From: Clostridiales bacterium
GTDB taxonomy: Bacteria > Bacillota > Clostridia > Christensenellales > Pumilibacteraceae
Direction of reading: 5' to 3'
NCBI GenBank assembly: GCA_022508505.1
Contig: JAFLVC010000004.1
Span: 1-64,000, forward strand
DNA: 64,000 nt
Part shown: positions 1 to 8,754 of the stretch, one piece after another
Layout: every line of letters starts with the position of its first letter
Position numbering within the stretch: position 1 is the first letter of the stretch
Notes under the pieces: generated by a model
The model's database searches: none
Told to the model about the DNA's origin: nothing
Seen by the model: the letters and a program-made list of their open reading frames with translations, nothing else
Translations under genes and position numbers: made by a program

Positions 1-51
1 CAATTTGCTGAAATTTAAAATCGATATGTGAAGATTGTACAAAGGATATTT

Positions 52-1383
52 ATGAAAGAGAAGTTCAGGCAACTAAAAAGTTTTAATTGGCGATTATTTG
101 CAGCGCTATGTGCTATGGCGCTCGTTCCCGCAGTATATCAAACGATTAAGACCCTCATCATTTCCACGAATAATCAAAGTGCCGTTTTTGATATTATCGG
201 TCAAATGGAGTGGTTTGACTTAATCAATGAAACTCTCCAAGCGTTTTTAATCATTCCGCTATATTCGATTCTTAATAAGATTTTCAAGCACGACAAGGAG
301 AATTTCGCAAAACACGCCTTTAAGACGGGATTTGTTGCTTTTGTTATATACACGCTATTTTCAATAGGTGTTCTCATATATGGATCTGTATTAGTACAGG
401 CGATGAACCCCAACGAAATTGATTTAGTTACCACAAATCATTATTTACAGCTTGAAACAGTAGCGTTTATGGTTGGGATAATCGTCAGCTTTGTAAATGT
501 TGTTTTTGTCGTAGTCGGGAAAGACAAAAATGTTTATATATTCTTGGCAATAAATACCGTGCTTTCTATAATTGCGGATGTTGTGTTTATACCAAACTTT
601 GGGGTTTACGGAATTGCAATATCAAATATAATTGTAAACACTTTGCTTGCCGTTGCGAGTTTTGTAATGCTCTATTTACAAAAACTTATAAAGCCCTGTT
701 GGTTTCATAAAACTGACATATCTGTACTTAAAGAGTGGGGCAAAGTCGGTGTATTTTCGGGCGTTCAACAATTTATAGATAATCTAATCTACGCCGTAAT
801 GATTGGCAGAATGGTAAACATGGTCGCAGAACAAGGTAACTATTGGATAGCAAATAACTTTATATGGGGTTGGTTGCTTATTCCCGTTTCCGCTTTGTCG
901 GAGGTTATAAGGCGGGATTGCAAAGACGGCTATAAGAACTTAAAACAATTCAATTATTATTTTATCGCTTCTGCCGTTGTGTTGCTTTGGGCGATAACAA
1001 TTCCCTTATGGACGCCGTTCTATCGTTATGCGGAAAATCTTTCAAACGCCAGCGAAATTTTCTTGATTACGGTTAAGCTTGCGCCTTTCTATATTGCATA
1101 CGCAGGGTGTGCTATAATCGATAACATTTTTGTCGGGTTAGGTAAAACACTATATAATGCAATAAATTCTTTAATTATCAATTTAGTTTATTACGGCATC
1201 TTCTACATACTTTATGTAACTAACGCTATAACCTTTACCATGGACGTGATTATACTGATGTTCGGCTTTGGTATGGTTGTACATTTAGGCGTATCTTTGA
1301 TAGAAGAAAAGTTGTTTTTGCGTAGATTTGAGCTTAAAACGCAATCAGCAGAAAATTACGTAACAGATGAAACTGCGGAATAA
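52..1383 (+). CDS. MATE-like multidrug/polysaccharide-type exporter
   Basis: This 443-residue membrane protein has about twelve hydrophobic segments and the overall look of the MATE/MOP flippase superfamily, whose members export drugs or lipid-linked substrates using an ion gradient. The first helix follows a short basic N-terminus. The middle carries a short charged loop (around residues 220-240) between two halves, as in MATE proteins. I chose the ATG at 52 because AAAGGA lies five to six bases before it; a GTG at 28 is an alternative, and a stop codon at 16-18 closes the frame upstream. The gene is clearly AT-richer than the bulk of the window, which hints at horizontal acquisition. The substrate cannot be told. 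The superfamily call is fairly sure, the subfamily is not. Confidence 0.7.
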   Translation: MKEKFRQLKSFNWRLFAALCAMALVPAVYQTIKTLIISTNNQSAVFDIIGQMEWFDLINETLQAFLIIPLYSILNKIFKHDKENFAKHAFKTGFVAFVIYTLFSIGVLIYGSVLVQAMNPNEIDLVTTNHYLQLETVAFMVGIIVSFVNVVFVVVGKDKNVYIFLAINTVLSIIADVVFIPNFGVYGIAISNIIVNTLLAVASFVMLYLQKLIKPCWFHKTDISVLKEWGKVGVFSGVQQFIDNLIYAVMIGRMVNMVAEQGNYWIANNFIWGWLLIPVSALSEVIRRDCKDGYKNLKQFNYYFIASAVVLLWAITIPLWTPFYRYAENLSNASEIFLITVKLAPFYIAYAGCAIIDNIFVGLGKTLYNAINSLIINLVYYGIFYILYVTNAITFTMDVIILMFGFGMVVHLGVSLIEEKLFLRRFELKTQSAENYVTDETAE

Positions 1384-1599
1384 ATAAAACGGAAGCGCGG
1401 GATCGAATGCCGCGCTTTACGGCTTCGCCTAGATCTCTCGGCATTGCTCGGGATGATGGCTTCATGGGCCTTGCGGCGCACTTGTTATATCTCAAGCCCT
1501 TATATCATAGCGCTATTTGTGTTTTATACTTGCTTTTTCTTTATTAATACGCTAAAATTATTGTACGATAAACAGTAATTTAAAGGGGTTAAGGCGAAC
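1384..1599 (+). repeat. Degenerate repeat island copy with terminator-like hairpin
   Basis: The first 80 bases after the MATE stop are a diverged copy of the dispersed repeat seen at 19091, 24922 and 38029. It has a GGAAGCGCGGGAT...CCGCGCTTTA hairpin followed by the GCTTCGCCTAGATC...CGGGATGATGG segment. The rest of the gap (about 1465-1599) is AT-rich and shows no gene. The hairpin could terminate transcription of the upstream gene. Confidence 0.65.
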
Positions 1600-2007
1600 A
1601 TGAACACAGATATTTGGGAAAAGCTATTTAAGGAGGCACGCCGTGTTCAAAATGCGCGAACGATTTCGCCTTTTATAGAGGCTGGTGGTGTTGCTGCCGC
1701 GCTTATTACCAAAGCGGGAAATATCTATGTTGGGGTGTGTATTGACACTGCATGCACGCTTGGAATGTGCGCCGAGCGAAATGCGATTGCAAATATGATT
1801 ACAAACGGTGAACATGAGATAGATAAATTTGTAGCAATCGAAGAAGACGGAAGTGTTGTTTCTCCATGCGGGGCTTGCCGTGAGTATATGATGCAGTTAT
1901 CGAACGACAGTGGAGAAATTGAAATACTTATAAACTACGAAAGTCGTACGACGATACGCTTGAAAGAATTAATTCCCGATTGGTGGGGGAAAAACCGTTT
2001 TCAATGA
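1600..2007 (+). CDS. Cytidine deaminase-like enzyme
   Basis: A 135-residue protein with the zinc-dependent cytidine deaminase signature: a CAERNAI segment (zinc Cys plus catalytic Glu, about residues 57-63) and PCGACREY (two zinc cysteines, about residues 86-93). The length fits tetrameric Cdd enzymes, which deaminate cytidine or deoxycytidine in pyrimidine salvage. The same fold includes blasticidin-S deaminases, and the divergence plus the neighbouring exporter and ABC-F genes leave an antibiotic-deaminating role open. The start is an ATG at 1600; the sequence before it (AAGGGGTTAAGGCGAAC) offers only a distant Shine-Dalgarno element. AT-rich like its left neighbour. Confidence 0.8.
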   Translation: MNTDIWEKLFKEARRVQNARTISPFIEAGGVAAALITKAGNIYVGVCIDTACTLGMCAERNAIANMITNGEHEIDKFVAIEEDGSVVSPCGACREYMMQLSNDSGEIEILINYESRTTIRLKELIPDWWGKNRFQ

Positions 2008-2130
2008 TATATTTCAATTTATCGTAGAATATTCGTTTGAGTTTACGCTTGCTCAACCAACAATCGTCAATATTTAAAGAATTAACGTGCTTGACAAGCT
2101 TATTCGGATTTGGTATTTTTATTAGCGGTT

Positions 2131-3180
2131 ATGGAAGAAGAGAAGATTGAAATGCAGGCGCAAGACTACGGCGGAATATTGTACGAGATAAGCGACGCGA
2201 AGCACATCCTCGACGAGCAGAAGGGCAAGGTCGGCGCAAAGGCTATCGCGCAACGGATATATATGATTTTGCTCGGCGCGGCGCTATTCGGCTGGTTCTT
2301 GTACAGCTTGATCGCGGCGGCAATCGGCGTCGGCGTAGGCAAGGCGATCGTCGGGCATTTGGCGGCGTTTTTTGTTCTTACGGTGATTGAGGTTATTCTC
2401 ATGCTTACTGCGTTCGGTGCGTGGGGGGCTTTTTTGCGCGCGGCGTTTCGGCACAACGTGCGTGCGGGTAAGACCGGGCGCGAAATAAGAGAAATCGATC
2501 GCTTGGAGGAAGAGCTCGCAGAGCTCGACGAGAATAAGAAAAAAGAAAACGCGGTGCGCATTTATAAGGAATACGTCGTCGTATTAAACGACGGGGAAGA
2601 AACCGTCCTGCGCCGCGATTCATTGCAACGCGTTAAGTGCGAGCCGCAGTACGGCAGTTATCGAATTACATTCTTCTCGTCGGACGATACGCAAGTCGAA
2701 GCGAGGCACCTGTTGCCGATTGCCGATCTTCCGCTTATTAAGCGTTTTTTCGATTGCTTCGAATACGTGCCTGCGTCGCGCGAAAAAGGATATGTCAAAA
2801 AGAAATTGCCGACTATCGGGTTCATGTTTTTTCCGCTTTTAGTCGGAGTTGCGCTACTGATTGTTCGCAGTCTCGTCCTGCCCGATATGCCGATTATATT
2901 CGGGATCGTGTTCGTTACATTAAGCGTATTTTTCATGATAATGCAGTTTAACGACCTTGCAATCATAGGGCACGGCGTCGAACCAATTCTCGGGGGATTG
3001 ATTATTATGGCGCTGCCGATTGGCATTGTGCTGACAATATTGGACTTGACCGGAATGGGGTTTACGGAGATGATGTCGGAGTTTACCGTTGTTCACGCAG
3101 GGATAGGATTGTTTATCGGGCTCGGGGCTATGCTGGTAATCCTCGGCATAGCGGATATTATAATCTGCAAAAAGCTGTAA
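2131..3180 (+). CDS. Multi-pass membrane protein of unknown function
   Basis: This protein (about 349 residues from the ATG at 2131) has two hydrophobic helices near residues 45-95, then a charged soluble section of about 130 residues with a predicted helical Glu/Lys stretch. Four to five further helices fill the C-terminal third. No family motif was recognised. A promoter TTGACA (2091-2096), 17 bp, TATTTT (2114-2119) lies just upstream, giving a transcription start only about five bases before the ATG at 2131. A second in-frame ATG at 2152 has a weak purine-rich element before it and is an alternative start. Confidence 0.6.
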   Translation: MEEEKIEMQAQDYGGILYEISDAKHILDEQKGKVGAKAIAQRIYMILLGAALFGWFLYSLIAAAIGVGVGKAIVGHLAAFFVLTVIEVILMLTAFGAWGAFLRAAFRHNVRAGKTGREIREIDRLEEELAELDENKKKENAVRIYKEYVVVLNDGEETVLRRDSLQRVKCEPQYGSYRITFFSSDDTQVEARHLLPIADLPLIKRFFDCFEYVPASREKGYVKKKLPTIGFMFFPLLVGVALLIVRSLVLPDMPIIFGIVFVTLSVFFMIMQFNDLAIIGHGVEPILGGLIIMALPIGIVLTILDLTGMGFTEMMSEFTVVHAGIGLFIGLGAMLVILGIADIIICKKL

Positions 3181-3209
3181 AATTATTTTATCGGTTAATG
3201 TTCATTTGC

Positions 3210-3238
3210 TTGTATTTAGCGGCGAAATATGTTATAGT
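3210..3238 (+). promoter_or_regulatory. Sigma-A promoter of the ABC-F gene
   Basis: TTGTAT (3210-3215) and TATAGT (3233-3238) are separated by exactly 17 bp. Transcription would begin near 3245, leaving a leader of about 210 nt before the ABC-F start codon. This is unusually long for this genome. Confidence 0.75.
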
Positions 3239-3282
3239 ATTTTCAGATTTAAGTTTGAGGTGAAAGGAGTGATTATAGTTTC

Positions 3283-3354
3283 TTGCTGAATCTTAATATC
3301 ATAAGTCGACGGGGCTTGTACTCTTTTGACTTATGTGATTGCAAGAAGGTTTAA
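3283..3354 (+). CDS. Possible leader peptide upstream of ABC-F
   Basis: A 23-codon frame starting with TTG at 3283 and ending TAA at 3352-3354 lies inside the ABC-F leader; it would read MLNLNIISRRGLYSFDLCDC and three more residues. An AAAGGAG ribosome-binding sequence (3263-3269) precedes it by 13 bases, which is on the long side. A shorter six-codon frame from a GTG at 3269 is an alternative. Leader peptides of this kind sense ribosome stalling by antibiotics in other ABC-F genes. Its translation is an inference. Confidence 0.35.
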   Translation: MLNLNIISRRGLYSFDLCDCKKV

Positions 3355-3403
3355 TCTATCAATTTCTCAAACATAGGTCATAAAATATTTTTGAGCATTT
3401 ATT

Positions 3404-3436
3404 GAGTTATGAGAGGACTTTCTCATAGCTCTTTTT
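3404..3436 (+). terminator. Attenuator terminator in the ABC-F leader
   Basis: An 11-bp stem (3404-3414 with 3421-3431, one G-U pair), a six-base loop and five T residues (3432-3436) form a clear intrinsic terminator only 22 bases before the ABC-F start codon. Upstream sequences can compete: TCATAA near 3379-3384 is complementary to TTATGA in the 5' arm, and CTCAA near 3366-3370 to TTGAG. A separate CATAAGTC/GACTTATG inverted repeat (3300-3307 with 3327-3334) lies within the possible leader peptide. Confidence 0.8.
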
Positions 3437-3457
3437 GCTTTACGGAGAGTTCGGAGT

Positions 3458-4918
3458 ATGGCGATTATCAAAATAGAAAACCTCACGTTTTCATATCAGT
3501 CGAGTTACGATACTATTTTTGAAAACGTCAATTTTCAAATAGATACCGATTGGAAGCTCGGGTTTATAGGCAGGAACGGCAGAGGCAAAACGACTTTTCT
3601 AAACCTTTTACAAGGCAAATATGAATACGGAGGAAACATAGTTTCGTCCGTAAAGTTCGATTATTTTCCGTACCATGTGCGTGACAAAAACGCTTTGACG
3701 GAAGACGTTTTATCGGAAGTATGTCCGACCGCCGAAGAGTGGCAGCTTATGCGCGAGCTGTCGTTGCTCGATGTAAATTACGACGTGTTGTACAGACCGT
3801 TTAATACTTTGTCCAACGGTGAACAAACAAAAGTTCTGCTCGCCGCGCTGTTTTTGAATGAGGGGCGTTTCTTACTTATAGACGAGCCCACAAACCACTT
3901 GGACGCGCAAGCGAGAGAATTATTGTCGGCGTATTTGCGCAAAAAGAAAAGCTTTATATTGGTTTCGCACGACAGACACTTTTTAGACGGATGCGTCGAT
4001 CATATTCTTTCTATTAACAGAGCGAATATCGAGGTGCAAAGCGGAAATTTTTCTTCGTTCATGACAAACTTCAAACGGCAACAAGAATACGAACGCAGGC
4101 AAAACAGCCGTTTGCAGACCGATATAGAGCGATTGCAGGAATCTGCTCGGCGCACGGCAGGCTGGGCCGATATTGTCGAAGCGTCGAAAATCGGAGCCGG
4201 TGATAAGGGCTATGTCGGGCATAAATCGGCAAAAATGATGAAGCGCGCAAAGGTCGTAGAGGCAAGACGGCAAAAGGAAATAGAACAAAAATCGAAGTTG
4301 CTTAAAAACATCGAAGTTGAGAGCAGTCTTAAAATTTCACCGCAAATTTATCGCTCCGAGCGACTTGCGTATTTTTCCGACGTGGCTCCTTTTTACGACG
4401 GAAAAAGCGTTTGCTCGCCCGTGACGTTTGAAATAAAGCGCGGCGAGAGGATTGTGCTTGAAGGTAAAAACGGGAGCGGCAAGAGTAGTCTGTTAAAACT
4501 GCTGTGCGGTCAACAGATAGAACATTCGGGGACAATAGATATAGGCTCCAATCTTATAATTTCCTACGTTCCGCAAGACACATCGCATTTACTTGGAACG
4601 CTCGCGAATTTTGCCGTTTTGCACGGAATAGACGAAAGCCTGTTCAAAACCATTCTTCGCAAAATGGGTTTTGACAGGAAACAGTTCGAAAAGGATATGT
4701 CGGAGTTTTCCGACGGACAAAAGAAAAAGGCCTTAATAGCAAAAAGCCTCTGCGAAAAGGCGCACTTGTACGTTTGGGACGAGCCGTTGAATTTCATCGA
4801 CATATATTCGCGTATTCAAATAGAAGATTTGTTAGATGAGTTTCAGCCCACGATGATTTTTGTCGAACACGACAAAGCCTTTCGGGATAAGATAGCGACG
4901 AGTATCGTCAAGTTATAG
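3458..4918 (+). CDS. ABC-F ATPase, antibiotic ribosome-protection type
   Basis: A 486-residue protein with two ABC nucleotide-binding domains and no membrane segment, the arrangement of ABC-F translation factors. Domain 1 has Walker A GRNGRGKT (38-45), signature LSNGEQ (118-123) and Walker B with DEPTNHLD (142-149). Domain 2 has GKNGSGKS (near 336), FSDGQ (near 417) and WDEPLNFID (near 441). The interdomain linker is basic and helical. Short members of this type (Lsa/Vga/VmlR-like) bind the ribosomal E site and dislodge lincosamides, streptogramins A or pleuromutilins. The start has GGAGAGTTCGGAGT just before the ATG. The upstream attenuator strongly supports a drug-inducible resistance role over a housekeeping one. 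The exact drug spectrum is unknown. Confidence 0.88.
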   Translation: MAIIKIENLTFSYQSSYDTIFENVNFQIDTDWKLGFIGRNGRGKTTFLNLLQGKYEYGGNIVSSVKFDYFPYHVRDKNALTEDVLSEVCPTAEEWQLMRELSLLDVNYDVLYRPFNTLSNGEQTKVLLAALFLNEGRFLLIDEPTNHLDAQARELLSAYLRKKKSFILVSHDRHFLDGCVDHILSINRANIEVQSGNFSSFMTNFKRQQEYERRQNSRLQTDIERLQESARRTAGWADIVEASKIGAGDKGYVGHKSAKMMKRAKVVEARRQKEIEQKSKLLKNIEVESSLKISPQIYRSERLAYFSDVAPFYDGKSVCSPVTFEIKRGERIVLEGKNGSGKSSLLKLLCGQQIEHSGTIDIGSNLIISYVPQDTSHLLGTLANFAVLHGIDESLFKTILRKMGFDRKQFEKDMSEFSDGQKKKALIAKSLCEKAHLYVWDEPLNFIDIYSRIQIEDLLDEFQPTMIFVEHDKAFRDKIATSIVKL

Positions 4919-4971
4919 GCATAATATGCACGCAGTGATTTATGCTTTATACGCATACAGTCAAATTGAAA

Positions 4972-5000
4972 TTGACTTGTATATGAAATAATGGTATAAT
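4972..5000 (+). promoter_or_regulatory. Promoter giving a predicted leaderless tcdA mRNA
   Basis: TTGACT (4972-4977), 17 bp, TATAAT (4995-5000), then six bases and the ATG at 5007. The predicted transcription start coincides with the A of the start codon. No Shine-Dalgarno sequence is present. Confidence 0.8.
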
Positions 5001-5006
5001 CGAAAT

Positions 5007-5717
5007 ATGTTAAACCAGTTTTCAAGAACCGAATTGCTTCTCGGAAAAACGGCGATGGAAAAGCTCGCGAGCTCGCGCGTCGCTGTTTTCGGCATCGGCG
5101 GCGTGGGCGGTTACACCGTGGAGGCGCTCGTTCGCTCGGGGCTCGGCGCGGTCGATTTGATAGACGACGACAAGGTGTGCCTTACAAACATCAACCGCCA
5201 GATTTATGCCACGCGCAAGACGGTCGGGAAATACAAGGTGGACGTTGCGGAAGAGCGCATAAAGGAAATCAACCCAAACGCAATCGTTCGCACTTACAAA
5301 ACCTTTTATACACCCGAGACGGCAGGCGAGTTTGACTTTTCGCAGTACGACTACGTTGTCGACGCGATAGATACCGTTACGGGCAAAATCGCGCTCGTCA
5401 TGCAAGCTCAAGCTGCGGGCACGCCCATCATCAGTTCGATGGGGGCGGGCAACAAGCTCAATCCAACAGCCTTCGAGGTCGCCGACATTTTCGAAACTTC
5501 GGTGTGTCCGCTCGCAAAGGTCATGCGCAGAGAGCTCTCTAAGCGCGGGGTGAAAGCGCTTAAAGTGGTGTACTCCAAAGAGCCGCCGCTGACGCCTTCC
5601 GAATCGGACGAGCAGGGCGCGCACACGAAAAGGAAAACTCCGGGCAGTACGGCGTTCGTCCCGTCTGTCGTCGGTCTCATAATCGCCGGCGAGGCCATAA
5701 AAGACTTGATAAAATAA
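5007..5717 (+). CDS. tcdA: tRNA threonylcarbamoyladenosine dehydratase (ThiF/E1-like)
   Basis: A 236-residue E1-like ATP-dependent enzyme that would cyclise N6-threonylcarbamoyladenosine at tRNA position 37. The nucleotide-binding GxGGVGG motif is at residues 29-35. It is followed by DLIDDDKVCLTNINRQ, the aspartate/arginine segment used for ATP contact in ThiF/MoeB/TcdA proteins, and a DAIDTVTGK segment. The compact length without an extra rhodanese domain fits TcdA better than ThiF or MoeB, and no thiamine or molybdopterin genes are nearby. It appears to be monocistronic, with a leaderless promoter and a strong terminator after it. Confidence 0.87.
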   Translation: MLNQFSRTELLLGKTAMEKLASSRVAVFGIGGVGGYTVEALVRSGLGAVDLIDDDKVCLTNINRQIYATRKTVGKYKVDVAEERIKEINPNAIVRTYKTFYTPETAGEFDFSQYDYVVDAIDTVTGKIALVMQAQAAGTPIISSMGAGNKLNPTAFEVADIFETSVCPLAKVMRRELSKRGVKALKVVYSKEPPLTPSESDEQGAHTKRKTPGSTAFVPSVVGLIIAGEAIKDLIK

Positions 5718-5732
5718 TAAGGCAAAAAAAAT

Positions 5733-5765
5733 ATCGGCAAGTTCGTTTTGAGCTTGCCGATTTTT
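5733..5765. terminator. Bidirectional terminator between tcdA and gltX
   Basis: Perfect 9-bp arms ATCGGCAAG (5733-5741) and CTTGCCGAT (5753-5761) are flanked by an A-run on the left (5724-5731) and T5 on the right. It therefore can stop transcription of both convergent genes. Confidence 0.88.
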
Positions 5766-5784
5766 CGGTTACGACTATTTATAA

Positions 5785-7221
5785 TCAAAGGCAGGACTTG
5801 ACCTTTTCGAGGCGGGCGAGCGCTTCGGGCTTTCCGAACAGCTTTACCATTTCGGTACCGCCGCCGGGCGTTGCCATGGCGCCTGTCAGCGCAATCCTGT
5901 ATATCCAAAGCACCTGACCTTTTTTGAGGTTCTTTTCGACGGCGATGTTTTCGAGCGCGGCGTTGAGCGCGTCGGCATTGTCGCCGTGTGCTTTCGTGAC
6001 CGCTATGCAGTCGTCTATAATACTTTTGGCAAGCGCTGTGTCCGTCTTCCATTTCTTGTTTTCGAAGAGCGCGAAGTCGAACGGAGTTTTTGCGCTATGG
6101 TCGAAGCTGTATAAAAACGCCGTCTTATCCTTTACGTCCGAAAGTATCTCGACGCGCGGCTGTAAGAGCTCGGAAAGGTACTTGTAGTCGATTTTGAGCC
6201 CGTCGCAGTATTCTTTATAGAACGGCTGTGCCGCGGCGTGGAACTCGTCCGCGGAAAGCTCTTTTACGTACAACGAATTGAGCCAGCGCATTTTTGTTTC
6301 GTCGAATATGGACGACGATTTTTGTAAGCCCTCTATCGAGAAAAGCTCGGTGAGCTCTTCCATAGACAGCTTTTCGCGGTTGTCCTTGGGGTTCCAGCCG
6401 AGGAGGGCGATGTAATTGACAATGGCGTGGGGAAGGAAGCCCTTGCGTAAAAAGTCTTCGAACCCTGCGTCGCCGTCGCGCTTGCTGAGCTTGTGCGTCG
6501 CGTCGCGCATTATGGGCTGCAAGTGAATGTACACCGGGCGCTCCCAGCCGAGCGCGTCGTACAAAAGGTTGTACTTGGGCGTAGACATCAGGTATTCGAC
6601 GCCGCGAATGCAGTGGGTTATGCCCATGAGGTGGTCGTCGATTACGTTTGCGAAGTTGTACGTCGGCATGCCGTCCGTCTTGATTAAAATGTTGTCTTCG
6701 AGGTCCTTGAAGTCAACCGTTATGTCGCCGAAAACCTCATCGTGATAAGTGGACGAGCCCTTTTCGGGAATGTTCTGTCTTATTACGTACGGCTCGCCGT
6801 CTTTGATTCGCTTTTCGATCTCTTTCTTAGATAGGTGCAGGCAATGCTTGTCGTACTTGGTCGCGCCGTTTTTGTGGAGGTCTTCCAGCCGCTCTTTTGA
6901 GCAGAAGCAGTAATACGCGTCGCCGCTTTCTATAAGCTGATGCGCGTACTTTAGGTAAATGTCCTTGCGCTGAGACTGAATGTACGGACCGCAGTCGCCG
7001 CCGACGATAGGGCCTTCGTCGTAGTGCATTCCCGCTTTTTCGAGCGCCTTGATGATTACGTCAACCGCGCCCTCGACCTCGCGGTTTTGGTCGGTGTCCT
7101 CAATCCGCAGTATAAATCTTCCGCCGTGCTTTTTGGCGTAGAGGTAGGCGTAAAGGGCGGTCCTCAGTCCGCCGATGTGAAGATAGCCTGTGGGGCTGGG
7201 TGCAAAACGCGTTCTTACCAT
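5785..7221 (-). CDS. gltX: Glutamyl-tRNA synthetase
   Basis: A class I aminoacyl-tRNA synthetase of 478 residues that charges tRNA-Glu (and possibly tRNA-Gln for later amidation). The N-terminal catalytic signature is RFAPSPTGYLHIGG (residues 5-18, with the HIGH-type motif HIGG), and the KMSKS-type loop is KLSKRDG near residue 240. The helical anticodon-binding region follows. The start at 7221 is chosen over an upstream in-frame ATG because AAGGAGA lies five bases before it and the protein then begins directly at the conserved MVRTRFAPSPTG. It is convergent with tcdA and divergent from pepV. Confidence 0.96.
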   Translation of the reverse strand: MVRTRFAPSPTGYLHIGGLRTALYAYLYAKKHGGRFILRIEDTDQNREVEGAVDVIIKALEKAGMHYDEGPIVGGDCGPYIQSQRKDIYLKYAHQLIESGDAYYCFCSKERLEDLHKNGATKYDKHCLHLSKKEIEKRIKDGEPYVIRQNIPEKGSSTYHDEVFGDITVDFKDLEDNILIKTDGMPTYNFANVIDDHLMGITHCIRGVEYLMSTPKYNLLYDALGWERPVYIHLQPIMRDATHKLSKRDGDAGFEDFLRKGFLPHAIVNYIALLGWNPKDNREKLSMEELTELFSIEGLQKSSSIFDETKMRWLNSLYVKELSADEFHAAAQPFYKEYCDGLKIDYKYLSELLQPRVEILSDVKDKTAFLYSFDHSAKTPFDFALFENKKWKTDTALAKSIIDDCIAVTKAHGDNADALNAALENIAVEKNLKKGQVLWIYRIALTGAMATPGGGTEMVKLFGKPEALARLEKVKSCL

Positions 7222-7231
7222 GATTGTCTCC

Positions 7232-7261
7232 TTGACAAGAGCTTTAAGCAAATGCTATAAT
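7232..7261 (+). promoter_or_regulatory. pepV promoter, overlapping the divergent gltX promoter
   Basis: On the plus strand TTGACA (7232-7237), 18 bp, TATAAT (7256-7261) would start pepV mRNA near 7268. On the minus strand, TTGCGT, 17 bp and TATAAT lie in the same interval (about 7273-7302) and would serve gltX. The two RNA polymerase footprints overlap. Confidence 0.75.
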
Positions 7262-7316
7262 TCAACCGTAATTATAAATCTTTTGCGCTCGAAACGCAAG
7301 CAAAAGGACGGTAGTC

Positions 7317-8708
7317 ATGGACGAAAAAGCTCTGCTCGACGATCTCGGCGAAATAGTCGCAATTAACAGCGTGTACTCCGAGCCCAAGGTGGGCGCGCCG
7401 TACGGCGAAGGGTGCAAACGCGCAATCGAGTGGTTTGTGAACAAAGCTCGCGCTTACGGACTCAAAGCCGAGAACATGGACAACTATTGTGCGTACGCGG
7501 AGTACGGCGATGGAAAAGAGTGCATAGGCGCTCTCGCGCACATCGACGTCGTTCCGGCGGGCAACGGCTGGGCGACCGATCCGTTTAAGATGGTTGAGGA
7601 GAACGGCAAGGTTTACGGCCGCGGCGTGGGCGACGACAAGGGCTCGGTTGTCGTGTGCCTGCATGCGCTTAAAGAATTGAAGGACAAGGGCGTAAAGCTC
7701 AAGCGCCGCGTGCGGCTAATAGTCGGCGCCGACGAGGAGCGCGGCAGCTCGTGCATAAGATACTACGTCGAGCACGGCGGCGAGATTCCCGCCATGTCGT
7801 TCGTTCCCGACAGCGAGTTCCCCGTCATCAACAGCGAAAAGGGGATATCGCACATTCGCCTCGACTTTGCCGACGAAGCGCTCGCAAAGAACATTTCGGC
7901 GATCACCGCCGCTGAGTGCCGCAACGCCGTTCCCGACAGGTCGACCGTGACCGTCGTGCAGGGAAGCCCGCTGTACAAGGCTCTCGGCGACGCGACGGCG
8001 GACGTGTTTAAGTCCGCGCCTGCCGTCGAGCGCATAGTAACAATGGGCGCGCATGTTTCCGACTTCGAGATACAAAAAAAGCGCGACGGCATTTTTGTCG
8101 CGGCCAACGGCACCGCCGAGCACGCCTCTACGCCCGAAAAGGGAGACAGCGCGCTGTGGAAGCTGCTCGGATTTCTTGCCGCGTATAACGGAGTTATAGG
8201 CTCGAAATATCTCGATAAGATTTTCGACGTGCTGTGCACGCCTCTTGCCGCGAGCAAGCTCGGCATTTACGTAAACGACAAAAAGAGCGGCGATCTTACG
8301 ATGTGCATGTCGACGGCGGAGATGAATGACGGCGTGCTGTCGCTCGTAATCGACTTCCGCCTTCCGCTCGGAGTCAAGCCCGAGACCGTCGCCGCGGCGC
8401 TCGAAAAGGGCACGGGCTGCAAGGCGACAATCCTCGACTACCACGAAAATCTCTATATCGACGAGGACGCGCCGCTCATCAAAGCGCTTTTGAAGGTTTA
8501 CCGCGACATAACGGGCGACATGACTCCGCCGCTTCAAATGGGTGGCGGCACGTACGCGCGAGAGCTTCCCAACGCCGTCGCGTTCGGCTGTACGCCCGTC
8601 GACCTCGATATAAACATGCACCGCGCCGACGAGAATTTCCCGGTGGCGCAGCTTTTCAAAAACTACGACATCTATCTCGCCGCCATGAAAGAGCTCGCGG
8701 ACATATGA
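7317..8708 (+). CDS. pepV: Dipeptidase of the M20 family (PepV-like)
   Basis: A 463-residue cytosolic metallopeptidase that would cleave dipeptides or Xaa-His type substrates with two zinc ions. Visible motifs are the metal-binding HIDVVPAG (near residue 75), the GRGVGDDKG segment containing the bridging aspartate, and DEERGS, with the catalytic Glu and a metal ligand. The lid domain lies between. A late MHRADEN segment provides the last His. Length and motif order match PepV rather than shorter succinyl-diaminopimelate desuccinylases. The ATG at 7317 follows AAAGGACGG. Its own promoter lies inside the gltX upstream region. Confidence 0.9.
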   Translation: MDEKALLDDLGEIVAINSVYSEPKVGAPYGEGCKRAIEWFVNKARAYGLKAENMDNYCAYAEYGDGKECIGALAHIDVVPAGNGWATDPFKMVEENGKVYGRGVGDDKGSVVVCLHALKELKDKGVKLKRRVRLIVGADEERGSSCIRYYVEHGGEIPAMSFVPDSEFPVINSEKGISHIRLDFADEALAKNISAITAAECRNAVPDRSTVTVVQGSPLYKALGDATADVFKSAPAVERIVTMGAHVSDFEIQKKRDGIFVAANGTAEHASTPEKGDSALWKLLGFLAAYNGVIGSKYLDKIFDVLCTPLAASKLGIYVNDKKSGDLTMCMSTAEMNDGVLSLVIDFRLPLGVKPETVAAALEKGTGCKATILDYHENLYIDEDAPLIKALLKVYRDITGDMTPPLQMGGGTYARELPNAVAFGCTPVDLDINMHRADENFPVAQLFKNYDIYLAAMKELADI

Positions 8709-8754
8709 TTATAAGTAAGGGCATATCGGAATACTAACGCAAAGGAGATAAAAC

